Positions 1 through 7,311 of a stretch of 64,000 nt of DNA are shown here, piece after piece. The position numbers and the translations under genes were made by a program. The notes under the pieces were generated by a model, which saw only the letters and a list, made by a program, of their open reading frames with translations, was not told the origin of the DNA and searched no databases. Each line of letters begins with the position of its first letter. The stretch's first letter is position 1. Origin of the DNA: Planctomycetia bacterium (GTDB taxonomy: Bacteria; Planctomycetota; Planctomycetia; Pirellulales; Thermoguttaceae); assembly GCA_030537455.1 (NCBI GenBank), contig JAUNMR010000016.1:24868-88867 (forward strand), in the 5' to 3' direction.

Positions 1-122
1 CGCGGCGCCGTGACGTCCACAATATGCGGAAAAACACGACGCCCGCCGGAAAAACAGTTGCTAAAAAGACGCGAGTCAGACGTTTGTCGGCTCGCATCAC
101 ATTTGGTCGAAGGAAGAATCAA

Positions 123-1805
123 ATGAATATGGACACAACGCTCGATCCCACGACAAATCGCGTCATTCGTATGGGCGGAGCGCCACGATATATCGTCCCC
201 TTCCATGCGAAGCGACGTCCTCACTTCTTCACTGACGTACTGGTCATTGGAGGCGGTCTGGCCGGTCTAACCGCCGCGCTCGCGGTCGACCCGACGCAAC
301 GCGTTTTGGTCGTGTGTAAGGCGGGTCTGTCGCAGTCGAATAGTATGAAGGCGCAGGGCGGCGTGGCGACGGTCTGGCAGAAGGAAGACGCGTTTGCGAA
401 TCATATCAAGGACACGCTAATCGCCGGCGGGGCGTTATGTGAACGTTCCGCAGTGGAACAGGTCGTTTCCCACGGTCCGGAAAGCGTGCAAAAGCTCATC
501 GACATTGGAACGAACTTCGACCGTGACGACTCTGGTAAAATCCTACTGGGACGCGAAGGCGGACACGATCATTTTCGCATCTTGCACGCCAATGGCGATT
601 CCACCGGCGCGGAAATTATGCGCGCGACAATTGAGGAGGTCAAGCGTCGCGACAACATTCGCGTGTGGGAAGACACATTTACCGTTGACCTTCTGACCTG
701 CGACGGCTTCTGCCGCGGCGCGGTCGTCTTTTGGGAGAAGGAGAGCGAAACGGAACTTGTCTGGGCCAAGCAGACGATTCTCGCCAGCGGCGGTATCGGG
801 CAGGTCTATCGCGAGACGACCAACCCAAGCATAGCGACCGGGGACGGCGTGGCGATGGCGTTTCGTGCCGGCGCGATGTGTCGCGACCTGGAATTCGTGC
901 AATTCCATCCAACTGTCCTGTATATAGCCGGCGGTAGTCGCAGTCTGATTACCGAAGCCATGCGCGGCGAGGGCGCAAAACTGGTCGACAAAAACGGCGT
1001 GAGATTTATGACCGACTACGACGAACGCGGCGAATTAGCGCCACGCGACGTTGTGAGTCGTTCCATTGTTAAGCAGATGGCGAAGACGAATTCACCAAAC
1101 GTATACTTGGATCTGCGGCACAAAGACGCCGACTGGATTCGCAAACGCTTCCCGGGCATTTTAGCGATTTGCGCCGAATTTGGCGTCGATATCACCAAGG
1201 ATCTGATCCCAGTGCGACCTGGCGCGCACTATCATATGGGCGGTATTCTGGTTGACACGCGCGGTCGCACCTCGATTAAAGGCTTGTGGGCCGCAGGCGA
1301 AGTGAGCAGTACCGGTCTGCACGGCGCTAACCGTTTGGCGTCTAATAGTTTACTGGAAGCGTTGGTCTACGGCGAAATGTCGGGACGACTCGCCGGTGAA
1401 CTGGCCGCCCAAGAGCCGGACGAATATCGCGCCTTGCCACTGTCGAACGCGCCCTATGAAGACTATCCCTGCGACGTGGCGACTATCGACCTGACCGACG
1501 CGCGAAACTCACTCAAAAGCCTCATGCAACGTCTTTGTGGCGTCATGCGTAACGAAGCAGGTCTCAAAGAGGCGCTCGCGCTCATCGACAATCTCGCGCG
1601 CATTATTATGAGCAAGCAGTTCCAATCGGTGGAAGCGTGGGAATTCCAGAATATGCTACTGGTTGCAAGACTCATTGCGCTCGGCGCCCTGGAACGTCGA
1701 GAAACTCGCGGCGGTCACAATCGCACCGACTGTGAGGCGTTTGACCCCGAGAAGCCGGCGGTTCATTCGATCTTCTTGAACGACGACGTCCAATTGAACG
1801 CCTAA
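123..1805 (+). CDS. nadB: L-aspartate oxidase (NadB)
   Basis: FAD flavoprotein of the succinate dehydrogenase/fumarate reductase family. It oxidises L-aspartate to iminoaspartate, the first step of de novo NAD synthesis, in the cytoplasm. The N-terminal FAD-binding motif VLVIGGGLAGLTAAL is followed by SNSMKAQGGVA, the REGGHDHFRILHANGD stretch typical of NadB, GAHYHMGGI, and a helical C-terminal domain. The frame stays open upstream to position 24, but the ATG at 123 has AGGAAG six bases before it and is the better start. The longer form would add 33 mostly basic residues. The product is about 560 aa, close to the usual 530-560. No nadA or nadC is adjacent. A succinate dehydrogenase subunit is less likely because no sdhB/sdhC lies nearby. 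Confidence 0.88.
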   Translation: MNMDTTLDPTTNRVIRMGGAPRYIVPFHAKRRPHFFTDVLVIGGGLAGLTAALAVDPTQRVLVVCKAGLSQSNSMKAQGGVATVWQKEDAFANHIKDTLIAGGALCERSAVEQVVSHGPESVQKLIDIGTNFDRDDSGKILLGREGGHDHFRILHANGDSTGAEIMRATIEEVKRRDNIRVWEDTFTVDLLTCDGFCRGAVVFWEKESETELVWAKQTILASGGIGQVYRETTNPSIATGDGVAMAFRAGAMCRDLEFVQFHPTVLYIAGGSRSLITEAMRGEGAKLVDKNGVRFMTDYDERGELAPRDVVSRSIVKQMAKTNSPNVYLDLRHKDADWIRKRFPGILAICAEFGVDITKDLIPVRPGAHYHMGGILVDTRGRTSIKGLWAAGEVSSTGLHGANRLASNSLLEALVYGEMSGRLAGELAAQEPDEYRALPLSNAPYEDYPCDVATIDLTDARNSLKSLMQRLCGVMRNEAGLKEALALIDNLARIIMSKQFQSVEAWEFQNMLLVARLIALGALERRETRGGHNRTDCEAFDPEKPAVHSIFLNDDVQLNA

Positions 1806-1940
1806 AAAGGCAATTCAAATCGTCGACGTCAAGTCTCGCCTCGAACCAAGTTATTTTTGATAATTCTGCTTTAGAAGCGGCTTCATAACTCCCTCTGACA
1901 GTTCGTATATTCCTGTTCCGTATAATACGTGATTTTTTGA

Positions 1941-1974
1941 ACGATTCCTTCGACCTTCGGAGGAATCGTTTTGA
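1941..1974 (+). terminator. Hairpin terminator after nadB
   Basis: A 9-bp stem, ACGATTCCT/AGGAATCGT, has an inner CGA/TCG pairing and is followed by TTTT. It lies 135 bases past the nadB stop and would end that transcript. Confidence 0.6.
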
Positions 1975-2724
1975 AGAAGCGTACGTACATAACAGGAACC
2001 GAGTCGACAGTTGAACAATTATCGAAAAAACGCAAGCGGTCGTGACGTCGGGTTGGTCGTTCTACCCGCTGGCTAAAGCCAAGCGTAAATAACGCAAGGG
2101 CGTCCTTGAGAAGTCGTCAACTGGATTATTTCCACCAGCAAGGAGAGTTATTAAATATAGTCTTTGCTCAATTCTGAATTATTTCCCTTGGGTTTTTACC
2201 TCGTAAATCAACGTGTCTATCCGACTCTGTCTGATTTTATTCTGAAATTTTCACGAATTTTCCAAATTCCCGCTTGCAAGAAACTTAGAACGTGGATATA
2301 ATGAACTCACTATGGTTCAGGGACGCAGGTGATCTTTCAATTGATAGATTGTTTCTGCGTGAGTTTAAGACGATAGGTTCTTAACGTTGCCTGAAGAGTT
2401 TGGATTTGTAAGGTTACGGGACTAGGGTTTTTCTTGTGCTATATTACGTTTGACTCGACGCTCTCACGAGCGCGGCTCTTCGTGAAAACCCATTTAGCAT
2501 TGACCTCTAGTTCAGAAAGAAAGATTCGCGTTTTGCTCAGATCTGAGCGATTCATGGCGAATTTTATCATCGCAACAGTACAAAACCCATGTTCCTTTAG
2601 CTAATTTAAACGTTACGTCATCGTCATACCGAGCCAATCGCTCAGCTAGGCGACAGTTGTATTTTGCCAATATGTTGGCATTACGATTAATACGTCGTCA
2701 CTTTTAAAGTAGGAGATTAAACTC
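1975..2724. other. Long gene-free stretch before the YbjN array
   Basis: About 750 bases with no ORF showing coding character and no tRNA. It holds one strong promoter (2274-2302), a small hairpin TGCCAA-tatg-TTGGCA at 2665-2680, and the sequence TCGTCATACCGAG at 2621-2633, which recurs upstream of the next two array genes. The rest is AT-rich and unassigned. Confidence 0.6.
2274..2302 (+). promoter_or_regulatory. Sigma70-type promoter, TTGCAA-17-TATAAT
   Basis: A perfect -10 box (2297-2302) and TTGCAA (2274-2279) lie 17 bases apart. If it drives the first YbjN-like gene, the 5' leader is about 415 bases. It could instead start a small RNA. Confidence 0.55.
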
Positions 2725-3198
2725 ATGTCGTACTCTACCTCTATTCTCAATGCTATTGACGCCGCCATGACCGAAGCGGAACTAAAACGTTCGACCGACT
2801 ACGAAAAGGGCGTTGTCCACTTTAGCATGGACCTGGGGCGAATTAACATCAAGGTGATCATTATCACTCGCGAATCGAACTTCAGTATCCATGGCGTCTT
2901 CCCCATTAGCGCCGACGACGAGGACCAAGAAGCGATTCTCAAAGTCGCGGAATTCGTCTGTCGTGCCAATTATGGTCTGGTTCTCGGTCACTTCAACCTC
3001 GACATGCGCGACGGCGAGATCCAGTACCAAACCACCATCGACTGCACCGATATCGAAGCGCCGTCGACACATATGGTCAACCGCGCGCTGGCCGTCACTT
3101 TGAAGATGTGCGAGAAGTACGCTCCTGGATTCCAGAGTATTATTTTCGCCGGTCAGTCCGCCAAGGAAGCCTGCGAACGCTGCGAAGCGGACGACTGA
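2725..3198 (+). CDS. YbjN-like protein, array copy 1
   Basis: 157-aa cytoplasmic protein that I assign to the YbjN family (PF10722, a fold shared with type III secretion chaperones; biochemical role unknown). The family pattern is visible: an N-terminal helix (MSYSTSILNAIDAAM), a beta-sheet core (GVVHFSMDLG, IKVIIITRES, SIHGVFPIS), the central helix AEFVCRANYGLVLGHFNLD, a two-strand segment (DGEIQYQTTIDC), and a long C-terminal helix ending in ACERCEADD. There is no signal peptide. AGGAG sits 12 bases before the ATG. It is the first of six paralogues in tandem, and residues 16-157 are identical to copy 2. Function cannot be stated from sequence. The duplications suggest a dosage or specificity role. 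Confidence 0.75.
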   Translation: MSYSTSILNAIDAAMTEAELKRSTDYEKGVVHFSMDLGRINIKVIIITRESNFSIHGVFPISADDEDQEAILKVAEFVCRANYGLVLGHFNLDMRDGEIQYQTTIDCTDIEAPSTHMVNRALAVTLKMCEKYAPGFQSIIFAGQSAKEACERCEADD

Positions 3199-3459
3199 TA
3201 TTCGCAATAGCCGCGACTACTAACTAGACGCGACTATTAATCTACATCTGACGCGCTTAGGAACGTTGAATCGAATTCGCGGCGCGTTCCTAAGCGCCGA
3301 AGGTCGATCGCTGCCTCTCATGCCGTCGTCATACCGAGGAAAAAGACGAACTCTTGAACGCGTAAATCGTCATAACAAAGAACAATTACCACGTCAAGCA
3401 TTAAGGAACCCAAATCATGTCATACTCACCCGCTATTCTCAACGCCATTGACGCCGCTT
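2768..3459 (+). repeat. 692-bp tandem duplication, first copy
   Basis: The block runs from codon 15 of YbjN copy 1 through the intergenic region into codon 15 of copy 2, and is repeated head to tail at 3460-4151. The copies differ at one base, A3414 versus G4106, just before the start codons. All junctions carry the 9-base TGACCGAAG (2768, 3460, 4152), which suggests recombination at microhomology. Confidence 0.95.
3253..3297 (+). repeat. 13-bp perfect inverted repeat between array genes
   Basis: GCGCTTAGGAACG (3253-3265) pairs with CGTTCCTAAGCGC (3285-3297) around a 19-base loop. No T-run follows, so it is not a classic terminator. It may be an RNA-processing or attenuating hairpin between copies 1 and 2. 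The duplication copied it to 3945-3989, and a decayed relative lies after copy 3. Confidence 0.7.
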
Positions 3460-3890
3460 TGACCGAAGCGGAACTAAAACGTTCGACCGACTACGAAAAG
3501 GGCGTTGTCCACTTTAGCATGGACCTGGGGCGAATTAACATCAAGGTGATCATTATCACTCGCGAATCGAACTTCAGTATCCATGGCGTCTTCCCCATTA
3601 GCGCCGACGACGAGGACCAAGAAGCGATTCTCAAAGTCGCGGAATTCGTCTGTCGTGCCAATTATGGTCTGGTTCTCGGTCACTTCAACCTCGACATGCG
3701 CGACGGCGAGATCCAGTACCAAACCACCATCGACTGCACCGATATCGAAGCGCCGTCGACACATATGGTCAACCGCGCGCTGGCCGTCACTTTGAAGATG
3801 TGCGAGAAGTACGCTCCTGGATTCCAGAGTATTATTTTCGCCGGTCAGTCCGCCAAGGAAGCCTGCGAACGCTGCGAAGCGGACGACTGA
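3417..3890 (+). CDS. YbjN-like protein, array copy 2 (chimeric)
   Basis: 157 aa with the same YbjN-type layout as copy 1. The first 15 codons and the upstream region match copy 3 (MSYSPAILNAIDAAL), while everything after TGACCGAAG matches copy 1 exactly. The gene is therefore a fusion of copy 3's leader, start and first helix with copy 1's body, made by the tandem duplication. The reading frame is intact, AAGGAA lies about ten bases before the ATG, and the product is presumably functional. Near-zero divergence says the event is very recent. Assembly duplication is possible but unlikely, because the junctions fall inside genes and join in frame. Confidence 0.75.
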   Translation: MSYSPAILNAIDAALTEAELKRSTDYEKGVVHFSMDLGRINIKVIIITRESNFSIHGVFPISADDEDQEAILKVAEFVCRANYGLVLGHFNLDMRDGEIQYQTTIDCTDIEAPSTHMVNRALAVTLKMCEKYAPGFQSIIFAGQSAKEACERCEADD

Positions 3891-4151
3891 TATTCGCAAT
3901 AGCCGCGACTACTAACTAGACGCGACTATTAATCTACATCTGACGCGCTTAGGAACGTTGAATCGAATTCGCGGCGCGTTCCTAAGCGCCGAAGGTCGAT
4001 CGCTGCCTCTCATGCCGTCGTCATACCGAGGAAAAAGACGAACTCTTGAACGCGTAAATCGTCATAACAAAGAACAATTACCACGTCAAGCATTAAGGAA
4101 CCCAAGTCATGTCATACTCACCCGCTATTCTCAACGCCATTGACGCCGCTT
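3460..4151 (+). repeat. 692-bp tandem duplication, second copy
   Basis: Second copy of the block at 2768-3459, with one substitution (G4106 for A3414). The shared junction TGACCGAAG extends the identity to 4160. It includes the inverted repeat at 3945-3989. Confidence 0.95.
3945..3989 (+). repeat. 13-bp inverted repeat, duplicated copy
   Basis: Identical to the hairpin at 3253-3297: arms 3945-3957 and 3977-3989. It lies between YbjN copies 2 and 3. Confidence 0.7.
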
Positions 4152-4591
4152 TGACCGAAGTGGATATCAAACGCGACACAAACTATGAAAATGGCGTGAT
4201 AGTTTTTAATATCGACTGGGGGCGTCCACGAATGAATTACAAGGTGTTCTTTTTCGTTCGTGATTCGGGCTTCTGCATCCACGCCATCTTTCCTATTAGC
4301 GCCAACCACGAAGACGAAGAAGAGATTCACAACGTCGCGGAATTCGTCTGTCGTGCCAATTATGGTCTGGTTCTCGGTCACTTCAACCTCGACATGCGCG
4401 ACGGCGAGATCCAGTACCAAACCACCATCGACTGCACCGATATCGAAGCGCCGTCGACCTATATGGTCAACCGTGCTTTCGGGGTCACAATGCAGATGTG
4501 CGAGAAGTACGCGCCTGGTTTCCATGGCGTTATTTTAGCGGGTCAATCCGCTAAGGAAGCCTGCGAGCGCTGCGAAGCGGACGACGAATAA
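4109..4591 (+). CDS. YbjN-like protein, array copy 3
   Basis: 160-aa YbjN-like protein. Residues 1-15 are identical to copy 2. Residues 16-75 have diverged (VDIKRDTNYENGVIVFNIDWGRPRM and on), and the central helix and following strands are again identical to copies 1 and 2. A 125-base stretch (4334-4458) matches 2944-3068 without a mismatch inside otherwise diverged sequence, which suggests gene conversion. The C-terminus keeps the ACERCEADD tail. It has the same upstream region and ribosome site as copy 2 (AAGGAA). Role unknown, as for the other copies. Confidence 0.75.
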   Translation: MSYSPAILNAIDAALTEVDIKRDTNYENGVIVFNIDWGRPRMNYKVFFFVRDSGFCIHAIFPISANHEDEEEIHNVAEFVCRANYGLVLGHFNLDMRDGEIQYQTTIDCTDIEAPSTYMVNRAFGVTMQMCEKYAPGFHGVILAGQSAKEACERCEADDE

Positions 4592-4815
4592 TCACTGGCG
4601 TCGCGACTATCAACAGACGCGACGATTGGCGCTCTGACGAGATTGAGAAAGTTGAATCGAATTCGCGTTACGTCCCTAAACGCCGACGACCTAACAACGC
4701 TATGTCGTACTTCCACGTACGGAGGCGTCACGCGAATTATAACGCTTTATTTTGGCGACTATTCAGTCGTCAATCTACGAAACACGTACGACGTCTATCA
4801 TAAAGGATCGAAACA

Positions 4816-5295
4816 ATGTCGCACTCCATCGAGCTCTTCAATATAATTGACACGGCGCTAACCGAACTGAATATCAAGCGCTCCTCCGACTATGAAACGG
4901 GCGTGATTCACTTTACATTTGATTGCGGTCGACCGATTATTACCGTGAAGGTGTTAATTATCACCCGTAAATCAGACTACAGCGTCTATGCCATTTTTCC
5001 GATTAGCGCCGACAGCGGCAACAGAAAAGAGATTCATGCGCTCGCGGATTTCGTCTGCCGTGCCAATTATGGCTTGGTTCTCGGGCATTTCAACCTCGAT
5101 CCGAACGACGGTGAGATCCAATATCAGACCACTATCGACTGCACCGACGTTGAATCGCCGTCTGTTGAGCAGGTCAAACGCGCGCTCGGCGTCACAATAG
5201 GAATGTGCGAGAAATACGCGCCGGGTTTCCAGGGCGTAATCTTCGCTGGCGAGTCGCCAGAACACGCGTGTGAAAGATGTGAAAAAGACGGCTGA
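4816..5295 (+). CDS. YbjN-like protein, array copy 4
   Basis: 159-aa YbjN-like protein (MSHSIELFNIIDTALTELNIK...). It is clearly homologous along its full length but more diverged than copies 1-3. It retains FVCRANYGLVLGHFNLD, DGEIQYQTTIDCTD, MCEKYAPGFQGVIFAG and ACERCEKDG. AAAGGA sits about 9 bases before the ATG. The 5' intergenic region (4592-4815) still contains a degraded version of the sequence between copies 1 and 2, including GTTGAATCGAATTCGCG, so this copy arose by an older tandem duplication. No signal peptide or membrane segment. Confidence 0.72.
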   Translation: MSHSIELFNIIDTALTELNIKRSSDYETGVIHFTFDCGRPIITVKVLIITRKSDYSVYAIFPISADSGNRKEIHALADFVCRANYGLVLGHFNLDPNDGEIQYQTTIDCTDVESPSVEQVKRALGVTIGMCEKYAPGFQGVIFAGESPEHACERCEKDG

Positions 5296-5524
5296 CTTTG
5301 TAAAAGTCGCATTGACTCCCTTGTTAAAAAGCGACAATGGAGGAAACTTTGAAGCACAGGAACGATATAGTATGGTCGCTGGACGTTCCGAGCTCCTACG
5401 TCCAAGCGAATAATGCCGAAAAAAGGCGCACAATTGTGACGCGAGAAAATCCACGGTTATTTTTTGACCACGTAAATCCACGGAACAGATAAACTGTACA
5501 AAACTTTATCAAAAGGAAATGAAA

Positions 5525-6007
5525 ATGACGCACTCGCAAATGCTCGCTACAATCGATTCAATCTTGGACAAGGTTGACATTAAATATCGCACCTACGACT
5601 ACGAAAACGGTTGGGTTCGATTTGTAAACGCACTCGACGACCCAAGAGTGAAGTTCCTCACTCTTGGCATTATAGTCCATGAGAAGCGTCTGACTGTCTA
5701 TGGTCGATTTCCGGTTCATGTCGACAGTAACGATGTGGAAACCATTCGTGCCGTCGCGGAATTCATTTGTCGTGTCAACTATGGCTTGAACTACGGTCAT
5801 TTCGATCTCGACCCGAACGACGGGGAGATTGTATACACTACCACAATCTCCTGCTTCGATGGAGAAGCGCCCGAGGAAGACGAAATCATGGCGGTACTCT
5901 TCGCCACTGTGAAGGTCTTCAATAGATACGCCTCAGGACTACTAAGCGTTATCTACCAGGGCGAGTGGCCCAAGATCGCGTACGAACGCAGTGAAGAGAA
6001 CGACTAA
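5525..6007 (+). CDS. YbjN-like protein, array copy 5
   Basis: 160-aa YbjN-like protein (MTHSQMLATIDSILDKVDIK...). An ATG two codons earlier (5519) is only one base from AAAGGA. The ATG at 5525 has the normal 7-base spacing and aligns with the other paralogues, so it is chosen. Conserved pieces are FICRVNYGLNYGHFDLD and DGEIVYTTTISC. The C-terminal helix has lost the CERCE tail (YERSEEND instead). It is well diverged from copies 1-4, consistent with an ancient duplication under continued selection for the fold. Confidence 0.7.
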   Translation: MTHSQMLATIDSILDKVDIKYRTYDYENGWVRFVNALDDPRVKFLTLGIIVHEKRLTVYGRFPVHVDSNDVETIRAVAEFICRVNYGLNYGHFDLDPNDGEIVYTTTISCFDGEAPEEDEIMAVLFATVKVFNRYASGLLSVIYQGEWPKIAYERSEEND

Positions 6008-6233
6008 CGCGCACAAGTCGCGCGCCGCTCACACGCCCCTCACGGCGAGAAGTTAGACAAATTGCGGAGTTTAGTAAACGCAAGTCAATTTCGATACTTG
6101 TGTTCCTAGACTCCGACCTTCAATCGGTCGTTTCGCACACAACGACTTAGCGAACGCGCTATGCACAAATAATTCGCGCATAGGACGGCGTCGCAATGTA
6201 ATTGATTACAACGATTTAGTCTTGGGGAATAAG

Positions 6234-6719
6234 ATGGCGCTTTCGCAAACTTTGCTTAACAATGTCGAGCTGGCTTTACATGAACTGAATTGCAATCGCT
6301 ATGAAAGGGATGATCAAAACGGTATTTTTAGTTTTACTCTCGATACGCAGACAACGGAAATCCCGAATCTCGAGTTCTTCATGAGCGTCAACGAAAACTA
6401 TTTGCAAATCTTCGGTTTGCTTCCGTTATTGGTCGACGTCAACAATCTAACAACGGTATGTCGCGTTATAGAGTTCCTCAAGATTGTCAACGCGGATATA
6501 AACTTCAAGAAGTTCACGTATGTCCCTTATAACGGCGCTATCGAACTCAAACATTCCCCGTACGCTATCGCTCAGGCACAAACAAAAAAGACGTACCCGC
6601 TGATCATGGGGAAACTCCTGTCGGTTCGCGAGACGGTTAAAACCTACGCGCCCGGTCTGCTGGCTGTCGTGTCCCAAGGAGAAACGCCGAGGGAGGCGTT
6701 CGCAAAATGTCGACTATAA
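6234..6719 (+). CDS. YbjN-like protein, array copy 6 (most diverged)
   Basis: 161-aa protein (MALSQTLLNNVELALHELNCNR...). The frame extends to a TTG at 6222, but GGGGA lies about five bases before the ATG at 6234, and that start aligns with the paralogues. The layout is the same (helix, IFSFTLDTQ and LQIFGLLPL strands, central helix VIEFLKIVNADINFKKFTYV, C-terminal helix TYAPGLLAVVSQGETPREAFAKC), with little residue identity. Membership rests on position, length and secondary-structure pattern. Last gene of the array. The next gene downstream runs on the opposite strand. Confidence 0.6.
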   Translation: MALSQTLLNNVELALHELNCNRYERDDQNGIFSFTLDTQTTEIPNLEFFMSVNENYLQIFGLLPLLVDVNNLTTVCRVIEFLKIVNADINFKKFTYVPYNGAIELKHSPYAIAQAQTKKTYPLIMGKLLSVRETVKTYAPGLLAVVSQGETPREAFAKCRL

Positions 6720-7107
6720 CGCCAGGAGCGTTAGCAAGACATAGCTTCTCAAGCATGTCGCCGTGCAAAAGCATAGCTCATGAGAGAATACACGACGCAG
6801 ACGTCTGTAATCGAAGTCACAACGTGATGAGAACGCGTGTAAAGTAAGACTCACGCTACATAATTCCCACGCCGCGTCGACGACGTCGCGCGTAAAGTTC
6901 GTACAATGCTACCCTAGCCGCTTGCCGTGACGCAGTCGAGGGGTTCATTATTCGTCGCAATAACAGCGCTACTGACTTTCCTGATACGTTTCAACCGCCG
7001 AGCGCAACGACTTTTACAGAGCGACCCCGACCATGAAAATGGACGGTCTGAAAAGTCGCGAACCGTTCGTGTTCCACAGCGCCACCTGTGTGCGCTCGGC
7101 TTTGAAT

Positions 7108-7139
7108 ACGCCGTCATATGGGATCCTTTATGACGGCGT
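7108..7139. repeat. 11-bp perfect inverted repeat
   Basis: ACGCCGTCATA (7108-7118) pairs with TATGACGGCGT (7129-7139) around a 10-base loop. No T-run on either side, so it may be a protein site or a weak terminator. Confidence 0.5.
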
Positions 7140-7202
7140 CGTAATAACGATTATCCAGGTCAGAGACACTCAATAAAGAAACTACACGCGCGTTATAATT
7201 GA

Positions 7203-7239
7203 AGCGCCGCGTCGGAAAAGGATACTCCGACACGGCGCT
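7203..7239 (+). terminator. Hairpin terminator between convergent units
   Basis: A 14-bp stem with one mismatch (AGCGCCG-c-GTCGGA / TCCGAC-a-CGGCGCT) and a 9-base loop, followed by ATCTTATTAT. It may serve either strand, though the U-tract is weak. Confidence 0.5.
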
Positions 7240-7311
7240 ATCTTATTATACAATCTACGAAACGAACCAGGTCAAGCTCTTGTCCGACCGACGAATGATT
7301 CTTCTGGCGTA

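Larger units (their letters stand above)
6720..7311. other. Gene-free stretch between the array and the permease
   Basis: About 590 bases between the convergent array and permease gene. No credible ORF. It holds two strong hairpins (7108-7139 and 7203-7239). Confidence 0.6.

Noticed and set aside
1895..1926. Promoter CTGACA ... TATAAT after nadB
   Set aside because: The spacer is 20 bases, and the terminator begins 15 bases after the -10 box.
2782..3207. Long minus-strand ORFs inside the YbjN genes (141 aa, present twice)
   Set aside because: They are exact antisense shadows of the duplicated coding sequence, with no ribosome site and no known pattern.
3266..3451. 61-aa ORFs between YbjN copies (also 3958-4143)
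   Set aside because: Run through the hairpin and into the next start codon. Present twice only because the DNA is duplicated.
6927..7133. 68-aa ORF in the stretch after the YbjN array
   Set aside because: No ribosome site, crosses an inverted repeat, no recognisable composition.
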